Of a stretch of DNA of 64,000 nt, positions 9,636 through 20,440 are shown in pieces. Under the pieces are notes generated by a model, which saw nothing but the letters and a program-made list of their open reading frames with translations, had not been told where the DNA came from and did not search any database. Position numbers and translations under genes: made by a program. The stretch is from positions 446,001 to 510,000 of the forward strand of contig WPIO01000113.1 of assembly GCA_009760855.2 (NCBI GenBank), written 5' to 3'. Numbering within the stretch: the first letter of the stretch is position 1; the number at the start of each line of letters is the position of its first letter. This DNA is from Cristatella mucedo. Lineage: Eukaryota > Bryozoa > Phylactolaemata > Cristatellidae.

Positions 9636-9725
9636 ACCCGTGATGGCAAACTGGATAAGGCGGCTGCAGATTATTACAATCTTGTTGCCATGGTGGTGGG
9701 TTCGAATACAGTGGTAAGCGATTCT
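9636..9725 (+). mobile_element. Second tRNA-derived SINE head (weak)
   Basis: Box A-like tggcaaactggataagg is at 9643-9659 and box B-like ggttcgaatac at 9709-9719. In unit B the box B is a perfect ggttcgaatcc. It has no pairing acceptor stem. Unlike the SINE at 3895, no LINE-type tail follows, so the extent is uncertain. Confidence 0.5.
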
Positions 9726-10335
9726 TTACTGTTTATTTGTCTACCTAACGAATTAGCACATTTGACTGATGACACATGACTGATTCGACAAGCGCTCCTC
9801 ATCGTTGGCTTATTATTGCGAAGGCAAAGGCTGGCGTGCCAAGCTGCAGCTCTAGGAAGTGACTGTCTTGCAGCAGCTGCTGATGCGGCTGCATTTTTCT
9901 TTTACCTATCGCTCTTTGCAAGGCAGCGCTTCTTCAGATAAGCCAGTGTGATTGTAGAATTAAAGCTAAGGATCAATGAGAACTTGTAGCTCATGATTCC
10001 GATGAAGCCCAAAGTGAACACTTGCTCACCAGTCTGCAAATGGCTGGATGCAATCAGCCGAAATTTCTGCGAGGTTTCGAGTTGTAGAATACGTTTCTTA
10101 ACGTGACTGATTTACAAAAGCACATGACTGCATGCCCACGTGGTCTACTGTCGGCTAGCTTCTATCGAGCTTAATTGAAGCTCTGGCTTTTAATCTCAAT
10201 CTTTGCAGATGAATTGAATTCAAGATTCCTTGCCTAGGTTTCCAGCTTCACTCACTTACTCAGCTTCAGCTTACCTATTAGACCTTCAAGCTCTTCAGTG
10301 CATTTGCTCTGAAGATTGTAGTAAATAGTAAAGAC
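9726..10335 (+). pseudogene. Decayed second copy of the zinc-finger 3' flank, part 1
   Basis: It follows 5690-6250 in order: the gctgcagctctaggaagtgac stretch, the gctgctgatgcggctgca stretch, ctcatgattccgatgaagcc (versus ctcatgatttggatgaaatc), then gatttacaaaagcacatg (versus ggtttacaaaagtacttg). This is what remains of an older duplicate of the gene whose finger exon is gone. A LINE piece (10336-11008) splits it from part 2. Confidence 0.65.
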
Positions 10336-10714
10336 AGAATCAAACGTCAACGGAGTGAAAAATCAGCTCCACAATTCAGGCTGCCTTTGAACTCACTCTC
10401 GACTTGTTTTAAAACATCCCCTGATTTGACCACATTAAAAGAGAACGTAAGAGCACACCTATTTAAGACAGCCGTTAGTGGGTCCCTGTGATACGTCCTT
10501 GATGTGCTTATGCGTGCTGACACCGTGTATGCTGCTACTAACCGCACATGCATGCTTACCCTGTGCATGTCACCCACACCATGTTATTCATGTTGTTTAT
10601 AAACCTTGATATTACTCACCAATATAACCGCGTTTCCCCTTGCAGCAAATGTAAAGCACCTAGAAAGGGATTGAGTTCGCTGAGGGTGCTTTATCAAATA
10701 TATTATTATTATTA
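10336..10714 (+). repeat. Alpha LINE 3' end, sense
   Basis: Runs from the last coding stretch (tgaactcactctcgacttg) through the 3' UTR (gtcctt-gatgtgctta, catgctgaccctgtgcatg-like) to the stem-loop and (ATT)n at 10690-10712. Unit B keeps about 570 bases more of its 5' side. Confidence 0.75.
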
Positions 10715-11008
10715 TAAACGTCTCCAAGGCTTTGGACATCGACTGTATGGCTGGCCCCTTCGAGGAAAAGATTGCAATATTAGACGTCTGAGCTCAGTAT
10801 GGCAAGATGCCTACGTGATCGCCTGCTGCCGTTCAGCTCTCATGTTTTCTCTCAGTGCCTCCATCTCACATATAATCTCTCCTCTCACCTGTTTATTCCC
10901 GGCGTACTCCTTTATTCATTTTATCTCTCGTCTCTATTTTGTCTCAGCATATTTAAAGCGCCTAGAATGAGTAACTTTTCTGTGGGCGCTATGCAGATGT
11001 ATTAATTT
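10715..11008 (+). repeat. Third repeat family with alpha-like stem-loop tail
   Basis: Unrelated body (gctttggacatcgactgtat...) ending in taaagcgcctagaatgag ... gggcgctatgcagatgta. The terminus resembles the alpha tail but the rest does not. One more copy is in unit B at 31986. It could be a SINE or a 5'-truncated LINE; I cannot assign it. Confidence 0.5.
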
Positions 11009-11640
11009 TATTATCATGTTGCTCAATACTTTCTGTTCAGTACTTCTTACTGATGGCTCCGGATGTCTTCTCGTGTTGTTTTTGCATGCTAGTCCACCCA
11101 TGATACTCTGAGCATTTAAAGGCGTGTCTAAGCTTGATCGCTTTGGTTATTGTTGGCTCTTGGATATCTCTGCTGCTGTTGCAGCAAGCCGTGACGCATC
11201 AATGCAGTGATTTGGTCCTCTTTGGCCACCATGCGAAGGACTCAATACAACCGCAAAGATATCTGCATAGCATCCTAGAAGAACCGAATCTGTATCTAGG
11301 CACTTTACCTTTGCTGGAGAGGAAGCATGTTTATCGGTAAGTGATATAATACTCACTATCTGCAAGCCTAAGTACTCAAAGAATATAAGTAACTCAGGTC
11401 AGGGCAAATGCAGTAAGGACCCGATGAGGTCTTAGCTTTCTTTTAAATGTCAAGTGTAGGGAGGACGTGACGTCTGTCGGCAAAGAGGTTTCAGCTTTGA
11501 GAATGAACTCACAGATGGCGTGATCCTAAAAAAAGTTTTCATGTTAGCCTTAGGCATAACTAAAGGTCACGAGTCATGCAAGTAGATGGTACTATGACTA
11601 TACCGATTGCTAGACAAAGCTTGGTTTCCAGAGTCTGTAT
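11009..11640 (+). pseudogene. Decayed second copy of the zinc-finger 3' flank, part 2
   Basis: Continues the match to 6230-6960: ctccggatgtcttctcgtg (versus gctctacatgtcttcttgt), gcttgatcgctttggttat (versus gttggtcgctttggttat), ctgtatctaggcactttacc, and gggcaaatgcagtaagga. The AT-rich block of the proximal copy (6428-6575) is replaced by about 30 bases. Confidence 0.65.
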
Positions 11641-12899
11641 TACCAGTGGCATCGTCAAATCGTGTAACGTGGAACACAAACATATGCTCATAGCAAGCAT
11701 ATGGTTCGTCGAAAACATAGTGTCGTTTTTGTACTGTACTCGTAATTACTGCGTTGGGGTTACTTTTGGACCGTGCATCACCAGTAGGTGTCTCGCTCAT
11801 AGCAAGAGTCGCTGAGGCAACTGATGGGGTCTGAGGTTGGCAACATGACACGGACTGCCAAGATCCAGAGCAAGCTGGGATTTGTGGCTACAGCAGCTGT
11901 AAGTGAAACGCGTTCATTCCATTACTAATTTTGTGCCAAGCAGCCCCGAAGGACTTGCTGTTGTGGCAGGATTCCTGGGATAGCAAGGCACCGAGCCAGG
12001 CCCGTGCCAGCGATCCAGCAACCTTGGATAGACTTGTTCTGGGTAATTCTCAAACAGTTAATTAAACAAGCTTATTTTATTTATTTAATTTTTTCATGTG
12101 AAAAAGATCTGCTGTAATGTCTCGAGACTGTCAGGTGACTCTGTTCTCTGTGTCATATTTTTCTTTCGCCTTACATTGTCATTTTGTCTTCAGCAGTAAT
12201 GAAACGTTATCCAAGACTATAGCCCAAAAAAAGCCACACAGACTAAAAGTCATACCGGTCTATAGCCTCACTAAGTATGTGCAGACTATGTGAGTTTTGA
12301 GAGTTTTCTTCAGCAAACTCAAGGCTTCAGCGGCTTTTTGGTAGGGGGATGAGGTAGCAGCTACGAATTCAGCGGCCAACAGACTCAGATGGTCCAGTCG
12401 ATAGTTGGAATATAGGCACTGCCCATTGAGTGAGAACTGGTTCGTGACACTCTTGTGAATTAAGCAACACGATGACAGTTGAACTTGGGCCAACAGATGA
12501 AAGGGACAGCCAGCGCACGCCATTACCACCTACTTAGCTACGGTTAATCCTTACATGAGCAGTGAAGTTATTTAATGGCCCGAGTTTAAACTCGGAGGAC
12601 GAACTCTACCGGGAGGAAGCTGAGCAAAGTTCACAGGTCACTGTTTCGCACAGCTACTCAGATAATCGAAAGTAATATTTTTGTAATAATATTACAGATC
12701 TTCTGCAGGACGACTGCCAGTGGAACCAACAGCTGGTTAAAGTCAACCACGGCACCTGCCTGCTCTGCGAAAAGACGCTCTAATCCTGGTGCTGTTAATC
12801 GACCAACAGCACAGACACTCGTGCTCCCACAGCCCCGGGGCGTCGCGAGAACCGACCGGCCAGGATGCAGTCCGCCCATTGGTCAGGTGTGACGCCATA
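11641..12899. other. Unclassified region shared by A and B
   Basis: No gene or known repeat supported. B carries the same sequence at 33241-34500 but interrupted at the start by a beta LINE insertion. Short open frames on either strand (for example 12260-12529 minus) show no domain and are not preserved well enough to call. Confidence 0.4.
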
Positions 12900-12985
12900 T
12901 CCGCAAATGTAAAGTGCCTAGAAAGAGATTAAGTTCTCTGAGGGCTCTTTATCAATTGCATTATTATTATGATATTATTATTATT
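12900..12985 (+). mobile_element. Minimal alpha-type 3' end insertion
   Basis: Only about 85 bases: gcaaatgtaaagtgcctag, stem-loop, then (ATT)n. Unit B lacks it at the matching place (near 34505-34520), so it inserted in A after the A/B split or was lost from B. Confidence 0.65.
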
Positions 12986-13384
12986 AGCAATGGCCGCACC
13001 GAGTATGCCCACGTTGTCGCTGTCTACTCAAAGCTGGAAATGAGCCCTACTGAAACCTTACTGTGACAGGCTGACCTCTAAAATTGCAGTAAGCGACAAA
13101 GTTACTAAGAATCAGAAGGGAGCTCAAATATATATTCTTGTAATTTAACAGGAAAATTCAGAAAGTGGATAATGGTCGACTAACGTGCATGAATATGATA
13201 GTCACGCAATCGTTACAAAAAGTTTAAATCTCATTAAATTTATCTTGTAACTTCCAAAATATGAAAAAATAATAGACTGCACGATGTTGGCCATCTCTGA
13301 AGAGATCTGAGGAAAGCAACATTTTTCAATCGAACTTGCTTGGTAGCAAACCCGGCCCTAAGCTTCGCCGCAAATATCCGGCAT
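12986..13384. other. Unclassified spacer
   Basis: AT-rich with nothing recognisable. The B counterpart is at 34515-34800; absent from C, being inside its deletion. Confidence 0.4.
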
Positions 13385-14095
13385 GCTATGCCAAGCCATC
13401 ACCCATCTTGACTTCTGTAATTCGCTGCTTGCTGGCCTACCACCACGTGCAATCAGGCGAATACAGCTGGTGCATAACTCTGCAGGTAGGCTTGTCTGAC
13501 GTGAGCGTCGCAGGTGCCACATCACACCACTTCTCACCGACCTGCACCGGCTACCAGTTGAGCAACACATCGACTCAAGGTTTTGTCGCTCACTTTTAGG
13601 ATACTTCATTCTTTGGCTCCAGCCTATCTCTCAGATTTACTTCGCCACCAGGCCAAGCATCGTACCACCCGCTTTTCGGAATCCAACAGTTTACCAATAC
13701 CTCGTTTAAACCTCAAATCCTTTGGAGACCGTGCATTCATTTCGTATGCTCCTAAAGCCTGGAACTCACTCCCGACTTGGGTCAAAACATCGCATAACTT
13801 GACCGCATTTAAAAACAACTTAAAACACGCATATTTAGGACAGCATTTAGTGGGTCCCCGTGATTCGTCCTTGATGTGCTTATTCGTGCTGACACTGTGC
13901 ATGCTGCCACTAACCACACTTGCATGCTGACCCTGTGTACGTCACTCATAACCACATTATTCAAGTTGTATACCATGCATGATATCAGTCACCATTCAAT
14001 CGTATTTCCCTTTGTAGCAAATGTAACGCACTTGGAAAAAGATTGAGTTCTCCTAGGGTGCTTTGTCAAGTGCATTGTTATTATTATTATAACGG
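13385..14095 (+). repeat. Alpha LINE relic, sense, 3' half
   Basis: Encodes the C-terminal end (HSLAPAYLSDLLRHQAKH, NLKSFGDRAFISYAPKAWN in the 13583-13930 frame), followed by the 3' UTR and an (ATT)n tail at 14080-14094. A frameshift near 13590 separates it from the upstream part. Shared with B (34800) and C (50901). Confidence 0.8.
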
Positions 14096-14247
14096 TGAGC
14101 AGTGCATGGTGTACCATCTGTGGTCGACATCCAGACTCTAACGAGACGAATAATACGATAGCTGCAAGCAGTCGGAGTAAGTAGGGACGAAATACTTGCC
14201 ACGATCCTACTATTGTAAGGCAATTCGTAGGTCATCACTTCCCAAGC
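14096..14247. other. Unclassified spacer between LINE tail and LTR piece
   Basis: Conserved in A, B and C (ggtgagcagtgcatggtgta). No coding or repeat assignment. Confidence 0.35.
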
Positions 14248-14443
14248 TAGGAGTCGAGGAGAGGAGAGTAGGGTGTGAGAGAGGGACGAGTGAAGTCTCG
14301 CTCCTTCTGCTCTGTGAGTAGTAGAATATACTGTTGGCGTTGTTTATTAGCTGGCTCTCTGCCGTGCGAACCAAACTGCTGCATGTAACACGATATTTCG
14401 CCTAGCCCTTCAACATATCTGTGCCTTAGTGGCACTCAAAACC

Positions 14444-14445
<2 letters not shown>
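14248..14445 (+). mobile_element. LTR fragment of the Ty3-like element
   Basis: Matches the downstream half of both LTRs at 36361-38212 (gagtcgaggagagg, ctgctctgtgagtagtag, gtgcgaaccaaa) and continues into the same flank (tttcgcctagc). The upstream LTR half and any internal region are missing, so a deletion ending at 14250 removed most of it. Confidence 0.7.
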
Positions 14446-14446
<1 letters not shown>

Positions 14447-14488
<42 letters not shown>

Positions 14489-14507
14489 TACATATATGTA
14501 TATATTT

Positions 14508-14544
<37 letters not shown>

Positions 14545-14578
14545 GATACATATATATATATATATATACATATATATT

Positions 14579-14612
<34 letters not shown>

Positions 14613-14656
14613 CATATATATATATGTATGTGTGTGTGTGTAAATATATATGTATA

Positions 14657-14687
<31 letters not shown>

Positions 14688-14692
14688 GTATC
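14447..14692. repeat. (TA)n/(CA)n microsatellite with a large palindrome
   Basis: Alternating TA tracts with interspersed CA and TG tracts. Bases about 14567-14652 form a nearly perfect inverted repeat: atatatttacacacacacac on the left faces gtgtgtgtgtgtaaatatat on the right. It could extrude as a hairpin. Frames of IYIYIY type through it are artefacts. Confidence 0.9.
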
Positions 14693-15002
14693 TTTCTATC
14701 TGTGTAAGAATCAATCATCAGCTGATACACCCGGATGTTTTCCTGCGAACTCGCAAATAGATTCACAGCAGCTCAGGCTCAGCGTTACCCACCGACCGGC
14801 AGACCGTTGCTCGAACATCGAAACTGCAGTCTTGCACAAGCCTAATTTAGCAGCCAGGTCGTAAATCTCATCTGTCACTAGCCTACATAATGCATCATCC
14901 CTGCCTTTGCAGTAACGTAAGTTCGAACATTTACACGTGGCTTGAGAATTAATGCGTTGCAGAGCTAGACGTGTAAATTTAATTTTTACCGTTAAGTTAC
15001 AC
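14693..15002. other. Unclassified block after the microsatellite
   Basis: Well conserved in A, B (38453) and C (52367), for example gctcgaacatcgaaactgca. No domain or repeat recognised. Confidence 0.4.
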
Positions 15003-15762
15003 CACATTGCTAAAATTCGGGCTTGATTAGACTAGAATACCACATCCAAGTTGGTTTACGCATTTGTGACATCCCGTCTTGACTTCTGTAACTAACCGTT
15101 TGCTGGTCTACCGGCCCGTGCAGTCAAACGCTTACAACTGGTGCAAAACTCTGCAGCTAGACTTGTCGTGAGCGTCGCAGTTGCCACATCACACCACTTC
15201 TTGCCGACCTGCACTGGCTCCCAGTAGAGCAACGTATCGCCCTAAGGTTTTGTCACTCACGTTTAGGTCGCTTTATTCTGTAACTTGAGTCTACCAATCA
15301 GATCTACTGTTCCACCAGGCTAAGCATCTAACCACCCGCTTTTCGGAGTCTAACTGTTCACCTATACCTATTACAAATCTCCAAAACTTTTTGAGACCAT
15401 GCCTTTAGTTCGTACGCTCAAAAAGCATTGAACTCAATCCCAACTTCCGTCACAAATTCCCCTGAAGTGACCGCGTTAAAATAGAAATTAAAATGCACCT
15501 ATTTAATATAGTTTTTATTGGGTGTCTGTGATTTGTTTTTGTTGTGTCTATGGGTACTGAGACTGTGCAAGCTGCCACTAATCACACTCGTCTGTTGACC
15601 CTGTCATATCATCCCTAAAAATGTTATTCTTGTCGTTAAATGCTAGCACTAACCACCCGATCGTGTTTCTATTTCAGCAACTGCGAAGAACCTAGACAGA
15701 GATCGAGCTCTCTGAGAGCAATTTATCATGTGTGTTATTATTATTATTATTGTTATCAAGAG
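15003..15762 (+). repeat. Alpha LINE relic, sense
   Basis: Starts at gctaaaattcgggcttg (matching the reference region IAKIRACLD) and follows the element to a diverged stem-loop and (ATT)n at 15735-15756. The B copy is split by a beta insertion; the C copy is truncated at 52830. Confidence 0.75.
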
Positions 15763-16934
15763 CTTGACGGGCTGACCACTCTTGGTCAATTTTCATGCAA
15801 CCATGTAATCTTTGAATTTATTAGCCAGTTTGTCGGTAACGGATCACAATTGATTTACTTAATTACGAAGAAGTTCTTTAGCGAGAGACTGAAGTCAAGA
15901 ATCTTGATATGGGCCACTGGTGTCATCCGGCTTATCCGGCACCCACGGTGATCGCCAGGTGCGAGGGCCTTACACTGGCATGACACGACCAGAGGTAAGC
16001 CTTATTGCAGATTCATGCATCAAACTTTAAGCACCCTATGCATGGCATAGGCAGGAAGATGTAAAAAAAAAGAAGTTCCAAATTTCCCGCCGGAATTTCC
16101 TGAATGCATTAACCAGCTCATCTGTGGTGTCCCTATGTAAGCAACTTCAAACTTTGTAGTAACTTCGGTGAATGTCGGCAGACTTAGATGTAAAGCTGAT
16201 GTGTGTATTTAGTGACGATTAATTTATGGAAGGAATTCTCAAGATTCTATGTAAACCGTACAGGAATTATACTGATTGAGAGAGTTTGAGTGTGTCTAGT
16301 GTTAAAGCCTATAGTTTCAAAGCTTGCTCTTCCCATATCTATTCTGTCATTGCTACGGGTTTTATGATGTGGACTGAGATGACATGTCGTAGCTGCAGCC
16401 ATGATGACATGTGACTAATCCTAATATATTTCCCGTGTAAATGAAATAATATATTTCAGCAAGAACTATCAACCTCTACATCTTCACGATGCAATGCAGA
16501 ATGAAAACACACAAACAGCTGATTTTGAAGCCCAAAATATGTAGTAGTAGAAGAGCTTGTGCTGCAATCGTCCTATTAGCAGCAGACTAAGAGAAGGATC
16601 TGGTACACACCTTGAACCCCCTGCTGGGTCTCGAAGTTCGAGCAGATTAGCCATGGGCCGAGACTCCAGGGCATGTAGGAAAAGATTAGAAAAGCGATAC
16701 GGTGCTTGTAACTCACTAACCAGAGCCCAGCTACAAGGTTTTGGGAAGGTAAACTAGCTAAGAGTAATGAATCTGTTAAATCAGATGTTATTAATTTAGT
16801 CTTCAATATTAATCTATTAACAGCAAATCAAAGCCATTCTAACTCTTCCCAATAATAGCCGGTTGTAAAATCACTACTCCGCCTAACCCTTTGTGCAATA
16901 ATTGAGCTGGCCGTCTTTCATTTAACGTTAAATC
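15763..16934. other. Mostly unclassified; faint antisense LINE similarity
   Basis: Bases 16110-16360 resemble very old antisense alpha sequence (gagctgatgtg, gagcttgctc-like spacing). The rest, including ttttgggaaggtaaactagc at 16738, is conserved in B and C but unassigned. Confidence 0.4.
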
Positions 16935-17440
16935 ACCGGTAAGGTCCGGAGTACTTAAAGCAAAGTTCTTACACTTACCCACAAGGCCCACCACGACTTG
17001 ACTCCTTCATACCTAGCTGAACTGCTGCACCAGTTTCAGCCTCCTCGTTCCCTCAGGTCCAGAATGGACAATAAATCAGCTGTTCCATTCGTCTGCTTAA
17101 AGACCGTTGGCGACACGAGCTTTAGCTTTGCAGGTCCTAGACTGTGGAACTCGCTCAAACAATTCTTAAGCAACAACTACTGTCCTGCTGAAGACTATGG
17201 CTCATCCTTTTCAGAGGTCCTTCCTGAGCTGCTACTTCCATGCGCTGCGTCACTACCTCAACTGCTCTCGTGACTCTGCTATGCTTCTCAGTTTCTCTTT
17301 GTTGCGTGAGGTAAAGTCTTTTATCTACCGAATGCCTACTGAAAGCCGCTTAGGCTGTGAGTGGGCTCCACAAAGCTCTCCTGCGTAACACCCACATAGT
17401 CTATGCGGCCTTGTAGAGTTGCAGACGGAGATACGCTATC
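16935..17440 (+). repeat. Beta LINE relic, sense, 3' end
   Basis: Encodes SYLAELLHQFQPPRSLRSRM then LKTVGDTSFSFAGPRLWNSL near 17000-17160, the L2-like C-terminal signature. It ends in the beta terminus (agacggagatacgctatc, 17416-17435). Shared with B (41071) and C (53651). Confidence 0.75.
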
Positions 17441-17775
17441 ATTACATTAGTAGTAATTACTAAAATTAAATCGACATAAGCCTCTCATCGCTGACCCACG
17501 ATCTCCATCACTGAGGAGAAGTGTTACGGCCGCTCGCCCCTATTGAGACGGCTAGGATTTTAAGCCGCCATGCTGAAGTGGTACCAGTAGCCCTTCTCAG
17601 GCCTACCCAGGTGACTCCATTACTAGCACTGCAGTTCTCAAGCGACTCTCACTACAAATTCAGTCACTTCAGCAACGTCTGCTGAAGTGTTACAATGCTT
17701 ACTCTCGGTTAATAACATAGAGCTGCCGTTCGTCAAGACAGTGCGTCTGAAATGAGCATCGGACTAATTTTTGAA
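17441..17775. other. Unclassified block before the LINE insertion
   Basis: Contains tgttacggccgctcgcc at 17522. C has a beta LINE inserted exactly before this string. B lost most of the block. It ends in tttttgaa, the insertion target of the alpha LINE. Confidence 0.4.
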
Positions 17776-20010
17776 TAATAATAATAATAATATTGCACTT
17801 GATAAAGCGCCCTCAGAGAACTTAATCTCTTTCTAGGCGCTTTACATTTGCTGCAAAGTGATACGCAATAGAATAGTAAGTAAAATCATGCTTAAAAAAC
17901 AAACAAAATGAATAACATGGTTAGGGGTTACATGCACTGGGTCAGCATGCAAATGTGGTTAGTGGCAGCATGAACAGTGTCAGCACGCATAAGCACATCG
18001 AGGACGAATCACAAGGACCCACTAAATGCTGTCCTAAATAGGTATGTTTTTAAGTTTCTTTTAAATATGGTCAGGTCAGGGGATGTTCTGATGCAGGTCG
18101 GGAGGGAGTTCCAGGCTGTGGGAGCATACGAGCTAAATGCACGGTCTCCAAAGGATTTAAGGTTTGTACGAGGTATTTCTAGACTGTTGGATTCCGAAAA
18201 GCGAGTGGTACGATGCTTTGCCTGATGGGGTAGTATATCTGAAAGATAGGCTGGAGCCATAGAATGAAGAGACCTAAAAGTGAGCGACAAAACCTTGAAG
18301 TCAATACGTCGCTTGACTGGTAACCAGTGCAGGTCGGCGAGAAGTGGAGTAATGTGGCAACTGCGACGCTCACGACAGACAAGCCTAGCTGCAGAGTTTT
18401 GCACCAGCTGCAATCGCCTGATCGCACATGCTGGTAGGCCAGTAAGCAGTGAGTTGCAGAAGTCGAGACGAGATGTCACGAATGCATGGACCAACTTGGA
18501 CGTGGTATCCTTATCTAAACAAGCCCTAATTTTAGCAATGTTATGAAGCTGAAAATAGGCTGATTTGACTGTGGAGCTGATGTGGTCGTCTAACGAGAGG
18601 TCGCTTTGGAATATGACACCTAGATTTCGAGCTGATGCAACTGGAGATATGCTGGCAGAGCCAATTTTGAAAGTCAGCCTTTCCAATTTCTGAATAACAC
18701 TAGGTTTGCCCATAACTAGTAAGTTAGTTTTATCATCGTTTAGTTTTAGAAAATTTGCTGCCATCCATGATCGGATGTCATCAATGCATGCAGCAAGTGA
18801 GTTGAGAGAATTTGAGGTGCTCGAAGGCTGGGAGGGATCAAAGCAAAGGTACAACTGAGTGTCATCCGCATAGAAGTGAAAGCCTAGATTGTGCTTGGCA
18901 ATCACATCAGCGAGAGGGAGAGTATAAACGGTGAAAAGGACCGGACCTAGCACAGAGCCCTGAGGTACTCCATATTTTAGAGGTACTTCAGATGATCTTT
19001 GTCCATTCACGTCAACACTCTGGAGTCTCCCACTGAGATAGGACCTGAACCACTGCAGAGCAGTGCCAGTGATGCCCAGGCGAGATGAGAGGCGCTCTAG
19101 AAGTACTTTGTGATCGATGGTATCAAAAGCTGCCGAAAGATCGAGCAAAACAAGAAGAGACACTCTACCCATGTCTGCATTCCTAAGTAGGTCGTTGTAT
19201 ACCCGAAGCAATGCTGACTCTGTGGAGTGATTAGCTCAAAAGCCAGACTGGAACTTACTAGCAAGGTGTGAGGTTTCGATATACGAGTTCAGCTGGTCTG
19301 CCACGACCCGTTCCAGTGTCTTTGATAGGAATGGTAGAAGGGAAACTGGGCGGTAGTTGCTTAAGTTCTCTTGGTCTAGTGTAGCTTTCTTGAGAAGTGG
19401 CCTGACTACAGCTTTTTTGAAAGGTGCTGGGACCTGACCTGAGGCTAATGACATATTAATGATGCTGGTTATGCATGGCAGCAGCAGATCAATGCAACGT
19501 AGGAGCAGGACAGTGGGAATAGGGTCCAGTGGACTTGTTGTCTTCTTTGATTGAGATACGAGCTTTAGGACTACATCACTGGTGACCTGTTTAAATGCAG
19601 ACATTGAGGCGCAGCCAGGAACCGAGGAACAGCATTCTAGTAGGAAGGTTGTCATCGCAGGGATGGATTCCCTGATTTTGTCTATATTCTGCACAAAGAA
19701 TCGAGAGAAGCGATCGGCTAGATCATCACAAGGATCATCTGGTAAGGAGCTAACCTGGGAACGGTTGAGGAGATGGTTTATTGTCGACATCAGCATTTTT
19801 GGATTGTGCATCTGTGATTCAACAATGTTTCTATAGAAGCTAGACATAGCCTTTGCTAGGATCGATTGGTACGACCTACAGTAGTCTTCATATGTCTGTC
19901 GATGGACAGTTAGTCCGGATCTTTTGTATGCCTTTTCAAGCTTTCGTTTAGTAGACTTGGCTAGTTTAATGTCTGTGGTAAACCATAGGCCGTCTGGGCG
20001 GGGGCACACA
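17776..20010 (-). mobile_element. Alpha LINE, best copy: 5'-truncated CR1/L2-type non-LTR retrotransposon
   Basis: The element reads on the minus strand from 20010 to its 3' tail at 17776, where (ATT)n and a stem-loop (17803-17843) end it. GAA flanks both sides (17773-17775 and 20011-20013). Units B (41681) and C (54921) have the uninterrupted site tttttgaactca, which fixes both ends. The endonuclease and any ORF1 are missing, so it arrived 5'-truncated. Clade assignment rests on the microsatellite tail, very short target duplication and YADDTQLYL motif, all usual in CR1/L2 elements. Confidence 0.95.
18009..20010 (-). pseudogene. Reverse transcriptase ORF of the alpha LINE, one stop
   Basis: Reads nearly intact. 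The upstream part (to 19239) has the fingers-region motif NYRPVSLLPFLSKTLERV. The downstream part (from 19211) has LLDLSAAFDTIDH, GVPQGSVLGP and the catalytic YADD (18861-18872), then DIRSWMAANFLKLNDDKTN and a C-terminal domain ending LKTYLFRTAFSGSL. The two parts are in the same frame, split by TGA at 19236-19238 where related elements usually have arginine (GFR..HSTE). CGA to TGA is the simple explanation. The apparent start Met at 20018 lies in host flank. Not autonomous. Confidence 0.93.
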
Positions 20011-20013
20011 GAA

Positions 20014-20440
20014 CTCATGGTTACCGGGAAACTGACAGTTGTCTTAACAGTGTCTTAAGTGACGGTCGCCTTAACGGAAAGTCGCTTTCCTGGTGTGGTT
20101 TCTCGGTGACGCGCTTCCGCCTCGGCTGACGCTACAGCGGTGCGACGGTCAGGCTGCGGTCGTCACGTGACCCAATCCTTTCAGCAATCAGTGCCCCTTC
20201 TGCGCCCTTTACGGATGCTGCTATCTCTCTTCAAGCCTCGTGCTCCGGAGCCGAATACCTGGAACTACAACGCCAGTATGTATGCTCGCCCGCCAGCGTC
20301 ACGTGCGTACTATACAGCCGCCTTCGCGCCACTTCGCACGTTTAAGGGCTGAGCCTGGCGGCATTCTTTGCACCGCCGCTCTCCCGCACGAGCCTCACAA
20401 CCCTAAGCAAAAACAAGATAGGATAAATCTCTGATAATTT
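20014..20440 (+). promoter_or_regulatory. GC-rich block with E-box and CCAAT motif
   Basis: CpG-rich, with gtcacgtgacccaatcc at 20161-20178 (E-box CACGTG beside CCAAT) and a second cacgtg near 20290. Shared with B (41693) and C (54930). A continuous 99-codon frame exists in B and C but is shifted here. It may be an LTR or promoter remnant; function is inference. Confidence 0.4.

Noticed and set aside
12260-12529. Minus-strand 89-codon frame, similar in B at 33877-34095
   Set aside because: Similarity is explained by segmental duplication; no domain, and its length differs between A and B.
14445-14714. Open frames of IYIYIY type in TA repeats
   Set aside because: Pure microsatellite translation.
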